A DNA stretch of 64,000 bases from Henricia sp. BOLD:AAB3569 (GCA_037783545.1 JBBELK010000109.1:744001-808000), one strand, 5' to 3'; counted from the first letter of the stretch, positions 10,723 through 23,586 are shown. Numbers and translations are program-made. Notes: generated by a model from the sequence alone, not told the origin.

Positions 10723-13700
10723 GCTGTTGTTGAGTGTTGGGCACACTTTAAAAATGTTGTACATACTCAACATTTTCAGATGCATTGTTCAAGGCTCACC
10801 ATGAGCCGTAAACTCAAAAGAACTCTTGAATTTGGAAGATCCGGGTATCGATCCCGGTACTTCTCGCATGCAAAGCGAGCGCTCTACCACTTGAGCTAAT
10901 CCCAGGCTGTTGTTGAGTGTTGGGCACACTTTAAAAATGTTGTACATACTGAACATTTTCAGATGAATTGTTCACGGCTCACCATCAGCCGTAAACTCAA
11001 AAGAACTCTTGAATTTGCATACTTCTCGCATGCAAAGCGAGCGCTCTACCACTTGAGCTAATCCCCCGCTGCTGTTGAGTGTTGGAAACACTATAAAAAT
11101 GTTGTACATACTGAACATTTTCAGATGAATTGTTCACGGCTCACCATGAGCCGTCAACTCAAAAGAACTCTTGAATTTGGAAGATCCGGGTATCGATCCC
11201 GGTACTTCTCGCATGCTAAGCGAGCGCTTACCACTTGAGCTAACCCCCCACTGTTGTTGAGTGTAAACTCAAAAGAACTCTTGAATTTGGAAGATCCGGG
11301 TATCGATCCCGGTACTTCTCGCATGCAAAGCGAGCGGTCTACCACTTGAGCTAATCCCCCGCTGTTGTTGAGTGTTGGGCACACTTTAAAAATGTTGTAC
11401 ATACTGAACATTTTCAGATGAATTGTTCACGGCTCACCATGAGCCGTAAACTCAAAAGAAGTCTTGAATTTGGAAGATCCGGGTATCGATCCCGGTACTT
11501 CTCGCATGCAAAGCGAGCGCTCTACCACTGGAGCTAATCCCCCGCTGTTGTTGAGTGTTGGGCACACTTTAAAAATGTTGTACATACTCAACATTTTCAG
11601 ATGCATTGTTCACGGCTAAGAACTCTTGAATTTGGAAGATCCGGGTATCGATCCCGGTACTTCTCGCATGCAAAGCGAGCGCTCTACCACTTGAGCTAAT
11701 CCCCCGCTGTTGTTGAGTGTTGGGCACACTTTAAAAATGTTGTACATACTGAACATTTTCAGATGAATTGTTCACGGCTCACCATGAGCCGTAAACTCAA
11801 AAGAACTCTTGAATTTGGAAGATCCGGGTATCTATCCCGGTACTTCTCGCATGCTAAGCGAGCGCTTACCACTTGAGCTAACCCCCCACTGTTGTTGAGT
11901 GTTGGGCACACTTTAAAAATGTTGTACATACTCAACATTTTCAGATGAATTGTTCACGGCTCACCATGAGCCGTAAACTCTAAAGAACTCTTGAATTTGG
12001 AAGATCCGGGTATCGATCCCGGTACTTCTCGCATGCAAAGCGAGCGATCTACCACTTGAGTTAATCCCCCGCTGTTGTTGAGTGTTGGGCACACTTTAAA
12101 AATGTTGTACATACTCAACATTTTCAGATGCATTGTTCACGGCTCACCATGAGCCGTAAACTCAAAAGAACTCTTGAATTTGGAAGATCCGGGTATCGAT
12201 CCCGGTACTTCTCGCATGCTAAGCGAGCGCTCTACCACTTGAGCTAATCCCCCGCTGTTGTTGAGTGTTGGGCACACTTTAAAAATGTTGTACATACTCA
12301 ACATTTTCAGATGCATTGTTCAAGGCTCACCATGAGCCGTAAACTCAAAAGAACTCTTGAATTTGGAAGATCCGGGTATCGATCCCGGTACTTCTCGCGT
12401 GCAAAGCGAGCGCTCTACCACTTGAGCTAATCCCAGGCTGTTGTTGAGTGTTGGGCACACTTTAAAAATGTTGTACATACTGAACATTTTCAGATGAATT
12501 GTTCACGGCTCACCATCAGCCGTAAACTCAAAAGAACTCTTGAATTTGCATACTTCTCGCATGCAAAGCGAGCGCTCTACCACTTGAGCTAATCCCCCGC
12601 TGCTGTTGAGTGTTGGAAACACTATAAAAATGTTGTACATACTGAACATTTTCAGATGAATTGTTTCACGGCTCACCATGAGCCGTCAACTCAAAAGAAC
12701 TCTTGAATTTGGAAGATCCGGGTATCGATCCCGGTACTTCTCGCATGCTAAGCGAGCGCTTACCACTTGAGCTAACCCCCCACTGTTGTTGAGTGTAAAC
12801 TCAAAAGAACTCTTGAATTTGGAAGATCCGGGTATCGATCCCGGTACTTCTCGCATGCAAAGCGAGCGCTCTACCACTTGAGCTAATCCCCCGCTGTTGT
12901 TGAGTGTTGGGCACACTTTAAAAATGTTGTACATACTGAACATTTTCAGATGAATTGTTCACGGCTCACCATGAGCCGTAAACTCAAAAGAAGTCTTGAA
13001 TTTGGAAGATCCGGGTATCGATCCCGGTACTTCTCGCATGCAAAGCGAGCGCTCTACCACTGGAGCTAATCCCCCGCTGTTGTTGAGTGTTGGGCACACT
13101 TTAAAAATGTTGTACATACTCAACATTTTCAGATGCATTGTTCACGGCTAAGAACTCTTGAATTTGGAAGATCCGGGTATCGATCCCGGTACTTCTCGCA
13201 TGCAAAGCGAGCGCTCTACCACTTGAGCTAATCCCCCGCTGTTGTTGAGTGTTGGGCACACTTTAAAAATGTTGTACATACTGAACATTTTCAGATGAAT
13301 TGTTCACGGCTCACCATCAGCCGTAAACTCAAAAGAACTCTTGAATTTGCATACTTCTCGCATGCAAAGCGAGCGCTCTACCACTTGAGCTAATCCCCCG
13401 CTGTTGTTGAGTGTTGGGCACACTTTAAAAATGTTGTACATACTGAACATTTTCAGATGAATTGTTCACGGCTCACCATGAGCCGTAAACTCAAAAGAAC
13501 TCTTGAATTTGGAAGATCCGGGTATCTATCCCGGTACTTCTCGCATGCTAAGCGAGCGCTTACCACTTGAGCTAACCCCCCGCTGTTGTTGAGTGTTGGG
13601 CACACTTTAAAAATGTTGTACATACTCAACATTTTCAGATGAATTGTTCACGGCTCACCATGAGCCGTAAACTCTAAAGAACTCTTGAATTTGGAAGATC

Positions 13701-13874
13701 CGGGTATCGATCCCGGTACTTCTCGCATGCAAAGCGAGCGATCTACCACTTGAGTTAATCCCCCGCTGTTGTTGAGTGTTGGGCACACTTTAAAAATGTT
13801 GTACATACTCAACATTTTCAGATGCATTGTTCACGGCTCACCATGAGCCGTAAACTCAAAAGAACTCTTGAATT

Positions 13875-13947
13875 TGGAAGATCCGGGTATCGATCCCGGT
13901 ACTTCTCGCATGCTAAGCGAGCGCTCTACCACTTGAGCTAATCCCCC
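13875..13947 (-). tRNA. tRNA-Ala(AGC), 3225-bp HOR copy 3
   Basis: Clean body at +6450 from 7425. Confidence 0.88.
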
Positions 13948-16043
13948 GCTGTTGTTGAGTGTTGGGCACACTTTAAAAATGTTGTACATACTCAACATTT
14001 TCAGATGCATTGTTCAAGGCTCACCATGAGCCGTAAACTCAAAAGAACTCTTGAATTTGGAAGATCCGGGTATCGATCCCGGTACTTCTCGCATGCAAAG
14101 CGAGCGCTCTACCACTTGAGCTAATCCCAGGCTGTTGTTGAGTGTTGGGCACACTTTAAAAATGTTGTACATACTGAACATTTTCAGATGAATTGTTCAC
14201 GGCTCACCATCAGCCGTAAACTCAAAAGAACTCTTGAATTTGCATACTTCTCGCATGCAAAGCGAGCGCTCTACCACTTGAGCTAATCCCCCGCTGCTGT
14301 TGAGTGTTGGAAACACTATAAAAATGTTGTACATACTGAACATTTTCAGATGAATTGTTCACGGCTCACCATGAGCCGTCAACTCAAAAGAACTCTTGAA
14401 TTTGGAAGATCCGGGTATCGATCCCGGTACTTCTCGCATGCTAAGCGAGCGCTTACCACTTGAGCTAACCCCCCACTGTTGTTGAGTGTAAACTCAAAAG
14501 AACTCTTGAATTTGGAAGATCCGGGTATCGATCCCGGTACTTCTCGCATGCAAAGCGAGCGGTCTACCACTTGAGCTAATCCCCCGCTGTTGTTGAGTGT
14601 TGGGCACACTTTAAAAATGTTGTACATACTGAACATTTTCAGATGAATTGTTCACGGCTCACCATGAGCCGTAAACTCAAAAGAAGTCTTGAATTTGGAA
14701 GATCCGGGTATCGATCCCGGTACTTCTCGCATGCAAAGCGAGCGCTCTACCACTGGAGCTAATCCCCCGCTGTTGTTGAGTGTTGGGCACACTTTAAAAA
14801 TGTTGTACATACTCAACATTTTCAGATGCATTGTTCACGGCTAAGAACTCTTGAATTTGGAAGATCCGGGTATCGATCCCGGTACTTCTCGCATGCAAAG
14901 CGAGCGCTCTACCACTTGAGCTAATCCCCCGCTGTTGTTGAGTGTTGGGCACACTTTAAAAATGTTGTACATACTGAACATTTTCAGATGAATTGTTCAC
15001 GGCTCACCATGAGCCGTAAACTCAAAAGAACTCTTGAATTTGGAAGATCCGGGTATCTATCCCGGTACTTCTCGCATGCTAAGCGAGCGCTTACCACTTG
15101 AGCTAACCCCCCACTGTTGTTGAGTGTTGGGCACACTTTAAAAATGTTGTACATACTCAACATTTTCAGATGAATTGTTCACGGCTCACCATGAGCCGTA
15201 AACTCTAAAGAACTCTTGAATTTGGAAGATCCGGGTATCGATCCCGGTACTTCTCGCATGCAAAGCGAGCGATCTACCACTTGAGTTAATCCCCCGCTGT
15301 TGTTGAGTGTTGGGCACACTTTAAAAATGTTGTACATACTCAACATTTTCAGATGCATTGTTCACGGCTCACCATGAGCCGTAAACTCAAAAGAACTCTT
15401 GAATTTGGAAGATCCGGGTATCGATCCCGGTACTTCTCGCATGCTAAGCGAGCGCTCTACCACTTGAGCTAATCCCCCGCTGTTGTTGAGTGTTGGGCAC
15501 ACTTTAAAAATGTTGTACATACTCAACATTTTCAGATGCATTGTTCAAGGCTCACCATGAGCCGTAAACTCAAAAGAACTCTTGAATTTGGAAGATCCGG
15601 GTATCGATCCCGGTACTTCTCGCGTGCAAAGCGAGCGCTCTACCACTTGAGCTAATCCCAGGCTGTTGTTGAGTGTTGGGCACACTTTAAAAATGTTGTA
15701 CATACTGAACATTTTCAGATGAATTGTTCACGGCTCACCATCAGCCGTAAACTCAAAAGAACTCTTGAATTTGCATACTTCTCGCATGCAAAGCGAGCGC
15801 TCTACCACTTGAGCTAATCCCCCGCTGCTGTTGAGTGTTGGAAACACTATAAAAATGTTGTACATACTGAACATTTTCAGATGAATTGTTCACGGCTCAC
15901 CATGAGCCGTCAACTCAAAAGAACTCTTGAATTTGGAAGATCCGGGTATCGATCCCGGTACTTCTCGCATGCTAAGCGAGCGCTTACCACTTGAGCTAAC
16001 CCCCCACTGTTGTTGAGTGTAAACTCAAAAGAACTCTTGAATT

Positions 16044-16116
16044 TGGAAGATCCGGGTATCGATCCCGGTACTTCTCGCATGCAAAGCGAGCGCTCTACCA
16101 CTTGAGCTAATCCCCC
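16044..16116 (-). tRNA. tRNA-Ala(TGC), end of the 3225-bp HOR block
   Basis: Clean body. Just right of it the spacer switches from the actgaac/gatgaattg form expected in this HOR position to actcaac/gatgcattg, marking the block edge near 16155. Confidence 0.87.
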
Positions 16117-16592
16117 GCTGTTGTTGAGTGTTGGGCACACTTTAAAAATGTTGTACATACTCAACATTTTCAGATGCATTGTTCAAGGCTCACCATGAGC
16201 CGTAAACTCAAAAGAACTCTTGAATTTGGAAGATCCGGGTATCGATCCCGGTACTTCTCGCATGCTAAGCGAGCGCTCTACCACTTGAGCTAATCCCCCG
16301 CTGTTGTTGAGTGTTGGGCACACTTTAAAAATGTTGTACATACTGAACATTTTCAGATGAATTGTTCACGGCTCACCATGAGCCGTAAACTCATAAGAAC
16401 TCTTGAATTTGGAAGATCCGGGTATCGATCCCGGTACTTCTCGCATGCAAAACGAGCGCTCTACCACTTGAGCTAATCCCCCGCTGTTGTTGAGTGTTGG
16501 GCACACTTTAAAAATGTTGTACATACTCAACATTTTCAGATGAATTGTTCACGGCTCACCATGAGCCGTAAACTCAAAAGAACTCTTGAATT

Positions 16593-16665
16593 TGGAAGAT
16601 CCGGGTATCGATCCCGGTACTTCTCGCATGCTAAGCGAGCGCTCTACCACTTGAGCTAATCCCCC
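16593..16665 (-). tRNA. tRNA-Ala(AGC)
   Basis: Clean body with T4; its upstream spacer has the rare gttgactgttg form also seen at 44 and 2058. Confidence 0.87.
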
Positions 16666-18056
16666 GCTGTTGTTGACTGTTGGGCACACTTTAAAAATGT
16701 TGTACATACTCAACATTTTCAGATGCATTGTTCACGGCTCACCATGAGCCGTAAACTCAAAAGAACTCTTGAATTTGGAAGATCCGGGTATCGATCCCGG
16801 TACTTCTCGCATGCTAAGCGAGCGCTCTACCACTTGAGCTAATCCCCCGCTGTTGTTGAGTGTTGGGCACACTTTAAAAATGTTGTACATACTGAACATT
16901 TTCAGATGAATTGTTCACGGCTCACCATGAGCCGTAAACTCAAAAGAACTCTTGAATTTGGAAGATCCGGGTATCGATCCTGGTACTTCTCGCATGCTAA
17001 GCGAGCGATCTACCACTTGAGCTAATCCCCCGCTGTTGTTGAGTGTTGGGCATACTTTAAAAATGTTGTACATACTCAACATTTTCAGATGAATTGTTCA
17101 CGGCTCACCATGAGCCGTAAACTCAAAAGAACTCTTGAATTTGAAAGATCCGGGTATCGATCCCGGTACTTCCCGCATGCAAAGCGAGCGCTCTACCACT
17201 TGAGTTAATTACCCGCTGTTGTTGAGTGTTGGGCACACTTTAAAAATGTTGTACATACTCAACATTTTCAGATGAATTGTTCACGTCTCACCATCAGCCG
17301 TAAACTCAAAAGAACTCTTGAATTTGGAAGATCCGGGTATCGATCCCGGTACTTCTCGCATGCTAAGCGAGCGCTCTACCACTTGAGCTAATCCCCCGCT
17401 GTTGTTGAGTGTTGGGCACACTTTAAAAATGTTGTACATACTGAACATTTTCAGATGAATTGTTCACGGCTCACCATGAGCCGTAAACTCATAAGAACTC
17501 TTGAATTTGGAAGATCCGGGTATCGATCCCGGTACTTCTCGCATGCAAAACGAGCGCTCTACCACTTGAGCTAATCCCCCGCTGTTGTTGAGTGTTGGGC
17601 ACACTTTAAAAATGTTGTACATACTCAACATTTTCAGATGAATTGTTCACGGCTCACCATGAGCCGTCAACTCAAAAGCACTCTTGAATTTGAAAGATCC
17701 GGGTATCGATCCCGGTACTTCTCGCATGCAAAGCGAGCGCTCTACCACTTGAGTTAATTACCCGCTGTTGTTGAGTGTTGGGCACACTTTAAAAATGTTG
17801 TACATACTCAACATTTTCAGATGAATTGTTCACGTCTCACCATCAGCCGTAAACTCAAAAGAACTCTTGAATTTGGAAGATCCGGGTATCGATCCCGGTA
17901 CTTCTCGCATGCAAAGCGAGCGCTCTACCACTTGATTTAATCCCCCGCTGTTGTTGAGTGTTTGGCACACTTTAACAATGTTGTACACACTGAACATTTT
18001 CAGATGAATTGTTCACGACTCACCATGAGCCGTAAACTCAAAAGAACTCTTGAATT

Positions 18057-19560
18057 TGGAAGATCCGGGTATCGATCCCGGTACTTCTCGCATGCTAAGC
18101 GAGCGCTCTACCACTTGAGCTAATCCCCCGCTATTGTTGACTGTTGGGCACACTTTAAAAATGTTGTACATACTCAACATTTTCAGATGCATTGTTCACG
18201 GCTCACCATGAGCCGTAAACTCAAAAGAACTCTTGAATTTGGAAGATCCGGGTATTGATCCCGGTACTTCTCGCATGCTAAGCGAGCGCTCTACCACTTG
18301 AGCTAATCCCCCGCTGTTGTTGAGTGTTGGGCACACTTTAAAAATGTTGTACATACTCAACATTTTCAGATGCATTGTTCACGGCTCACCATGAGCCGTA
18401 AACTCAAAAGAACTCTTAAATTTGGAAGATCCGGGTATCGATCCCGGTATCTCTCGCATGCAAAGCGAGCGCTCTACCACTTGAGCTAATCCCACGCTGT
18501 TGTTGAGTGTTGGGCACACTTTAAAAATGTTGTACATACTGAACATTTTCAGATGAATTGTTCACGTCTCACCATCAGCCGTAAACTCAAAAGAACTCTT
18601 GAATTTGGAAGATCCGGGTATCGATCCCGGTACTTCTCGCATGCTAAGCGAGCGCTCTACCACTTGAGCTAATCCCCCGCTGTTGTTGAGTGTTGGGCAC
18701 ACTTTAAACATGTTGTACATACTGAACATTTTCAGATGAATTGTTCACGGCTCACCATGAGCCGTAAACTCAAAATAACTCTTGAATTTGGAAGATCCGG
18801 GTATCGATCCCGGTACTTCTCGCATGCTAAGCGAGCGCTCTACCACTTGAGCTAATCCCCCGCTGTTGTTGAGCGTTGGGCACACTTTAAAAATGTTGTA
18901 CATACTGAACATTTTCAGATGAATTGTTCACGGCTCACCATGAGCCGTAAACTCAAAAGAACTCTTGAATTTGGAAGATCCGGGTATCGATCCTGGTACT
19001 TCTCGCATGCTAAGCGGGCGATCTACCACTTGAGCTAATCCCCCGCTGTTGTTGAGTGTTGGGCACACTTTAAAAATGTTGTACATACTCAACATTTTCA
19101 GATGCATTGTTCACGGCTCACCATGAGCCGTAAACTCAAAAGAACTCTTAAATTTGGAAGATCCGGGTATCGATCCCGGTACTTCTCGCATGCAAAGCGA
19201 GCGGTCTACCACTTGAGCTAATCCCAGGCTGTTGTTGAGTGTTGGGCACACTTTAAAAATGTTGTACATACTGAACATTTTCAGATGAATTGTTCACGGC
19301 TCACCATGAGCCGTAAACTCAAAATAACTCTTGAATTTGGAAGATCCGGGTATCGATCCCGGTACTTCTCGCATGCTAAGCGAGCGCTCTACCACTTGAG
19401 CTAATCCCCCGCTGTTGTTGAGCGTTGGGCACACTTTAAAAATGTTGTACATACTGAACATTTTCAGATGAATTGTTCACGGCTCACCATGAGCCGTAAA
19501 CTCAAAAGAACTCTTGAATTTGGAAGATCCGGGTATCGATCCTGGTACTTCTCGCATGCT
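18057..19560 (-). repeat. Displaced copy of the 2013-bp HOR
   Basis: Offset 18090 from the window start: tattgatcc at 18253, the tatctctcgc word at 18449, the gcgggcgatc form at 19014 and the cccagg form at 19213 line up with 163, 359, 924 and 1123 in order. The match ends inside the tRNA at 19521, whose left part (cctggtac) fits the 2013-bp HOR and whose right part (gagcgcttacc) fits the 3225-bp HOR. Confidence 0.8.
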
Positions 19561-19630
19561 AAGCGAGCGCTTACCACTTGAGCTAACCCCCCACTGTTGT
19601 TGAGTGTAAACTCAAAAGAACTCTTGAATT

Positions 19631-19703
19631 TGGAAGATCCGGGTATCGATCCCGGTACTTCTCGCATGCAAAGCGAGCGCTCTACCACTTGAGCTAATCC
19701 CCC
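19631..19703 (-). tRNA. tRNA-Ala(TGC) at a block junction
   Basis: Clean body next to the chimeric tRNA 19521, from which it is separated by the deleted spacer (tgagtgtaaactc). Confidence 0.86.
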
Positions 19704-22303
19704 GCTGTTGTTGAGTGTTGGGCACACTTTAAAAATGTTGTACATACTCAACATTTTCAGATGCATTGTTCACGGCTCACCATGAGCCGTAAACTCAAAA
19801 GAACTCTTGAATTTGGAAGATCCGGGTATCGATCCCGGTACTTCTCGCATGCTAAGCGAGCGCTCTACCACTTGAGCTAATCCCCCGCTGTTGTTGAGTG
19901 TTGGGCACACTTTAAAAATGTTGTACATACTCAACATTTTCAGATGCATTGTTCAAGGCTCACCATGAGCCGTAAACTCAAAAGAACTCTTGAATTTGGA
20001 AGATCCGGGTATCGATCCCGGTACTTCTCGCATGCAAAGCGAGCGCTCTACCACTTGAGCTAATCCCAGGCTGTTGTTGAGTGTTGGGCACACTTTAAAA
20101 ATGTTGTACATACTGAACATTTTCAGATGAATTGTTCACGGCTCACCATGAGCCGTAAACTCAAAATAACTCTTGAATTTGGAAGATCCGGGTATCGATC
20201 CCGGTACTTCTCGCATGCAAAACGAGCGCACTACCACTTGAGCTAATCCCCCGCTGTTGTTGAGTGTTGGGCACACTTTAAAAATGTTGTACATACTCAA
20301 CATTTTCAGATGAATTGTTCACGGCTCACCATGAGCCGTAAACTCAAAAGAACTCTTAAATTTGGAAGATCCGGGTATCGATCCCGGTACTTCTCGCATG
20401 CAAAGCGAGCGGTCTACCACTTGAGCTAATCCCAGGCTGTTGTTGAGTGTTGGGCACACTTTAAAAATGTTGTACATACTGAACATTTTCAGATGAATTG
20501 TTCACGGCTCACCATGAGCCGTAAACTCAAAAGAACTCTTGAATTTGGAAGATCCGGGTATCGATCCCGGTACTTCTCGCATGCTAAGCGAGCGTTCTAC
20601 CACTTGAGCTAATCCCCCGCTGTTGTTGAGTATTGGGCACACTTTAAAAATGTTGTACATACTGAACATTTTCAGATGAATTGTTCACGGCTCACCATCA
20701 GCCGTAAACTCAAAAGAACTCTTGATTTTGGAAGATCCGGGTATCGATCCCGTTACTTCTCGAATGCAAAGCGAGCGCTCTACCACTTGAGCTAATCCCC
20801 CGCTGTTGTTGAGTGTTGGGCACACTTTAAAAATGTTGTACATACTGAACATTTTCAGATGAATTGTTCACGGCTCACCATGAGCCGTAAACTCAAAAGA
20901 AGTCTTGAATTTGGAAGATCCGGGTATCGATCCCGGTACTTCTCGCATGCAAAGCGAGCGCTCTACCACTGGAGCTAATCCCCCGCTGTTGTTGAGTGTT
21001 GGGCACACTTTAAAAATGTTGTACATACTCAACATTTTCAGATGCATTGTTCACGGCTCACCATGAGCCGTAAACTCAAAAGAACTCTTGAATTTGGAAG
21101 ATCCGGGTATCGATCCCGGTACTTCTCGCATGCAAAGCGAGCGCTCTACCACTTGAGTTAATCCCCCGCTGCTGTTGAGTGTTGGAAACACTTTAAAAAT
21201 GTTGTACATACTGAACATTTTCAGATGAATTGTTCACGGCTCACCATGAGCCGTCAACTCAAAAGAACTCTTGAATTTGGAAGATCCGGGTATCGATCTC
21301 GGTACTTCTCGCATGCTAAGCGAGCGCTTACCACTTGAGCTAACCCCCCACTGTTGTTGAGTGTAAACTCAAAAGAACTCTTGAATTTGGAAGATCCGGG
21401 TATCGATCCCGGTACTTCTCGCATGCAAAGCGAGCGCTCTACCACTTGAGCTAATCCCCCGCTGTTGTTGAGTGTTGGGCACACTTTAAAAATGTTGTAC
21501 ATACTGAACATTTTCAGATGAATTGTTCACGGCTCACCATCAGCCGTAAACTCAAAAGAACTCTTGAATTTGCATACTTCTCGCATGCAAAGCGAGCGCT
21601 CTACCACTTGAGCAAATCCCCCGCTGCTGTTGAGTGTTGGAAACACTTTAAAAATGTTGTACATACTGAACATTTTCAGATGAATTGTTCACGGCTCACC
21701 ATGAGCCGTCAACTCAAAAGAACTCTTGAATTTGGAAGATCCGGGTATCGATCCCGGTACTTCTCGCATGCTAAGCGAGCGCTTACCACTTGAGCTAACC
21801 CCCCACTGTTGTTGAGTGTAAACTCAAAAGAACTCTTGAATTTGGAAGATCCGGGTATCGATCCCGGTACTTCTCGCATGCAAAGCGAGCGCTCTACCAC
21901 TTGAGCTAATCCCCCGCTGTTGTTGAGTGTTGGGCACACTTTAAAAATGTTGTACATACTGAACATTTTCAGATGAATTGTTCACGGCTCACCATGAGCC
22001 GTAAACTCAAAAGAACTCTTGAATTTGGAAGATCCGGGTATCGATCCCGGTACTTCTCGCATGCAAAGCGAGCGATCTACCACTTGAGTTAATCCCCCGC
22101 TGTTGTTGAGTGTTGGGCACACTTTAAAAATGTTGTACATACTCAACATTTTCAGATGAATTGTTCACGTCTCACCATCAGCCGTAAACTCAAAAGAACT
22201 CTTGAATTTGGAAGATTCGGGTATCGATCCCGGTACTTCTCGCATGCAAAGCGAGCGCTCTACCACTTGAGCTAATCCCCCGCTGTTGTTGAGTGTTGGG
22301 CAC

Positions 22304-22334
22304 ACTTTAAAAAACGGCTCACTTTAAAAATGTT
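22304..22334. repeat. 17-bp spacer insertion marker
   Basis: cactttaaa is duplicated around aaacggct, giving a second copy of the TATA-like stretch. The insert can be explained as a template switch to inverted repeat 2, which contains cggctcac. It marks each place with a tRNA-less unit, plus one place (near 28477) where the next tRNA is still present. Confidence 0.8.
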
Positions 22335-22404
22335 GTACATACTCAACATTTTCAGATGAATTGTTCACGGCTCACCATGAGCCGTAAACTCAAAAGAACT
22401 CTTG

Positions 22405-22421
22405 ACTTGAGTTAATCCCCC
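22405..22421 (-). pseudogene. tRNA-less unit (60-bp deletion)
   Basis: Only the first 17 nt of the tRNA remain after the junction ctcttgacttgag. The unit is 123 bp and always follows a spacer with the 17-bp insertion. Counterparts end at 23110, 24165, 25968, 26657, 27895, 29516, 30937, 31626, 33596, 37556, 38794, 38917, 40886, 45062 and 48498. Confidence 0.88.
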
Positions 22422-22531
22422 GCTGTTGTTGAGTGTTGGGCACACTTTAAAAATGTTGTACATACTGAACATTTTCAGATGAATTGTTCACGGCTCACCA
22501 TGAGCCGTAAACTCAAAAGAACTCTCGAATT

Positions 22532-22604
22532 TGGACGAACCGGGTATCGATCCCGGTACTTCTCGCATGCAAAGCGAGCGGTCTACCACTTGAGCTAATC
22601 GCAG
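22532..22604 (-). pseudogene. tRNA-Ala(TGC), cgaacc/gcaggc form
   Basis: The acceptor 3' strand is TTCGTCC and the 5' strand CTGCGAT: pairs 1, 2 and 7 fail, while C4:G69 pairs. The D stem also has C24. Partner 26079 is identical in these words; later copies (26768, 28006, 29627, 31737) have G4 and lose that pair too. Confidence 0.78.
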
Positions 22605-22697
22605 GCTGTTGTTGAGTGTTGGGCACACTTTAAAAATGTTGTACATACTGAACATTTTCAGATGAATTGTTCACGGCTCACCATGAGCCGTAAACTC

Positions 22698-22705
22698 AAA
22701 AAAAA
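22698..22705 (-). terminator. Long (T8) terminator variant
   Basis: Eight T residues after the tRNA at 22715. This extended run occurs mainly after T-stem-mismatched AGC copies in 22-41 kb. Confidence 0.7.
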
Positions 22706-22714
22706 CCTTGAATT

Positions 22715-22787
22715 TGGAAGATCCGTGTATCGATCCCGGTACTTCTCGCATGCTAAGCGAGCGCTCTACCACTTGAGCTAATCCCCC
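22715..22787 (-). pseudogene. tRNA-Ala(AGC), T-stem mismatch and T8 trailer
   Basis: ccgtgt gives one A:G mismatch in the T stem; the trailer holds eight T residues (22698-22705). Same form at 23221, 26262, 26951, 28189, 28755, 29810, 31231, 31920, 37850, 39211 and 41180. One mismatch may be tolerated, so pseudogene status is uncertain. Confidence 0.6.
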
Positions 22788-22897
22788 GCTGTTGTTGAGT
22801 ATTGGGTACACTTTAAAAATGTTGTACATACTGAACATTTTCAGATGAATTGTTCACGGCTCACCATCAGCCGTAAACTCAAAAGAACTCTTGAATT

Positions 22898-22970
22898 TGG
22901 AAGATCCGGGTATCGATCCCGGTACTTCTCGCATGCAAAGCGAGCGCTCTACCACTTGAGCTAATCCCCC
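22898..22970 (-). tRNA. tRNA-Ala(TGC) with 17-bp spacer insertion upstream
   Basis: Clean body. Its 5' flank carries the 17-bp insertion and beyond that a tRNA-less unit. The TATA-like stretch nearest the gene becomes part of a longer A run (actttaaaaaacgg). Confidence 0.85.
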
Positions 22971-23586
22971 GCTGTTGTTGAGTGTTGGGCACACTTTAAA
23001 AAACGGCTCACTTTAAAAATGTTGTACATACTCAACATTTTCAGATGAATTGTTCACGGCTCACCATGAGCCGTAAACTCAAAAGAACTCTTGACTTGAG
23101 TTAATCCCCCGCTGTTGTTGAGTGTTGGGCACACTTTAAAAATGTTGTACATACTGAACATTTTCAGATGAATTGTTCACGGCTCACCATGAGCCGTAAA
23201 CTCAAAAAAAACCTTGAATTTGGAAGATCCGTGTATCGATCCCGGTACTTCTCGCATGCTAAGCGAGCGCTCTACCACTTGAGCTAATCCCCCGCTGTTG
23301 TTGAGTCTTGGGTACACTTTAAAAATGTTGTACATACTGAACATTTTCAGATGAATTGTTCACGGCTCACCATCAGCCGTAAACTCAAAAGAACTCTTGA
23401 ATTTGGAAGATCCGGGTATCGATCCCGGTACTTCTCGCATGCAAAGCGAGCGCTCTACCACTTGAGCTAATCCCCCGCTGTTGTTGAGTGTTGGGCACAC
23501 TTTAAAAATGTTGTACATACTCAACATTTTCAGATGCATTGTTCACGGCTCACCATGAGCCGTCAACTCAAAAGAACTCTTGAATT

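Larger units (their letters stand above)
6450..16160 (-). repeat. 3225-bp HOR, three copies of 19 units
   Basis: The deletion junction cggctaagaactc falls at 6701, 8394, 9926, 11619, 13151 and 14844: steps alternate 1693 and 1532, giving a 3225-bp period made of a 10-unit and a 9-unit half. The halves differ by one 162-bp unit and one extra T. Copy 1 tRNA starts: 6715T, 6902 (no T arm), 7060A, 7242T, 7425A, 7608T, 7795 (no T arm), 7953A, 8063T, 8246T, 8408T, 8591A, 8773T, 8956A, 9139T, 9326 (no T arm), 9485A, 9595T, 9778T. Copies 2 and 3 are at +3225 and +6450; the last tRNAs of copy 3 are at 15934A and 16044T. Copy 3 lacks the extra T near 15883. Confidence 0.93.
16161..20700 (-). repeat. 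Mixed units with displaced HOR fragments
   Basis: tRNA starts: 16227A, 16410T, 16593A, 16776A, 16959A, 17142T, 17325A, 17508T, 17691T, 17874T, 18057A, 18240A, 18423T, 18606A, 18789A, 18972A, 19155T, 19338A, 19521A, 19631T, 19814A, 19997T, 20180T, 20363T, 20546A. Clean: 16227, 16593, 16776, 17325, 18057, 18606, 18789, 19338, 19631, 19814. The part 18057-19560 repeats the order seen at 1-1470; 19560-20100 resembles part of the 3225-bp HOR. Confidence 0.85.
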
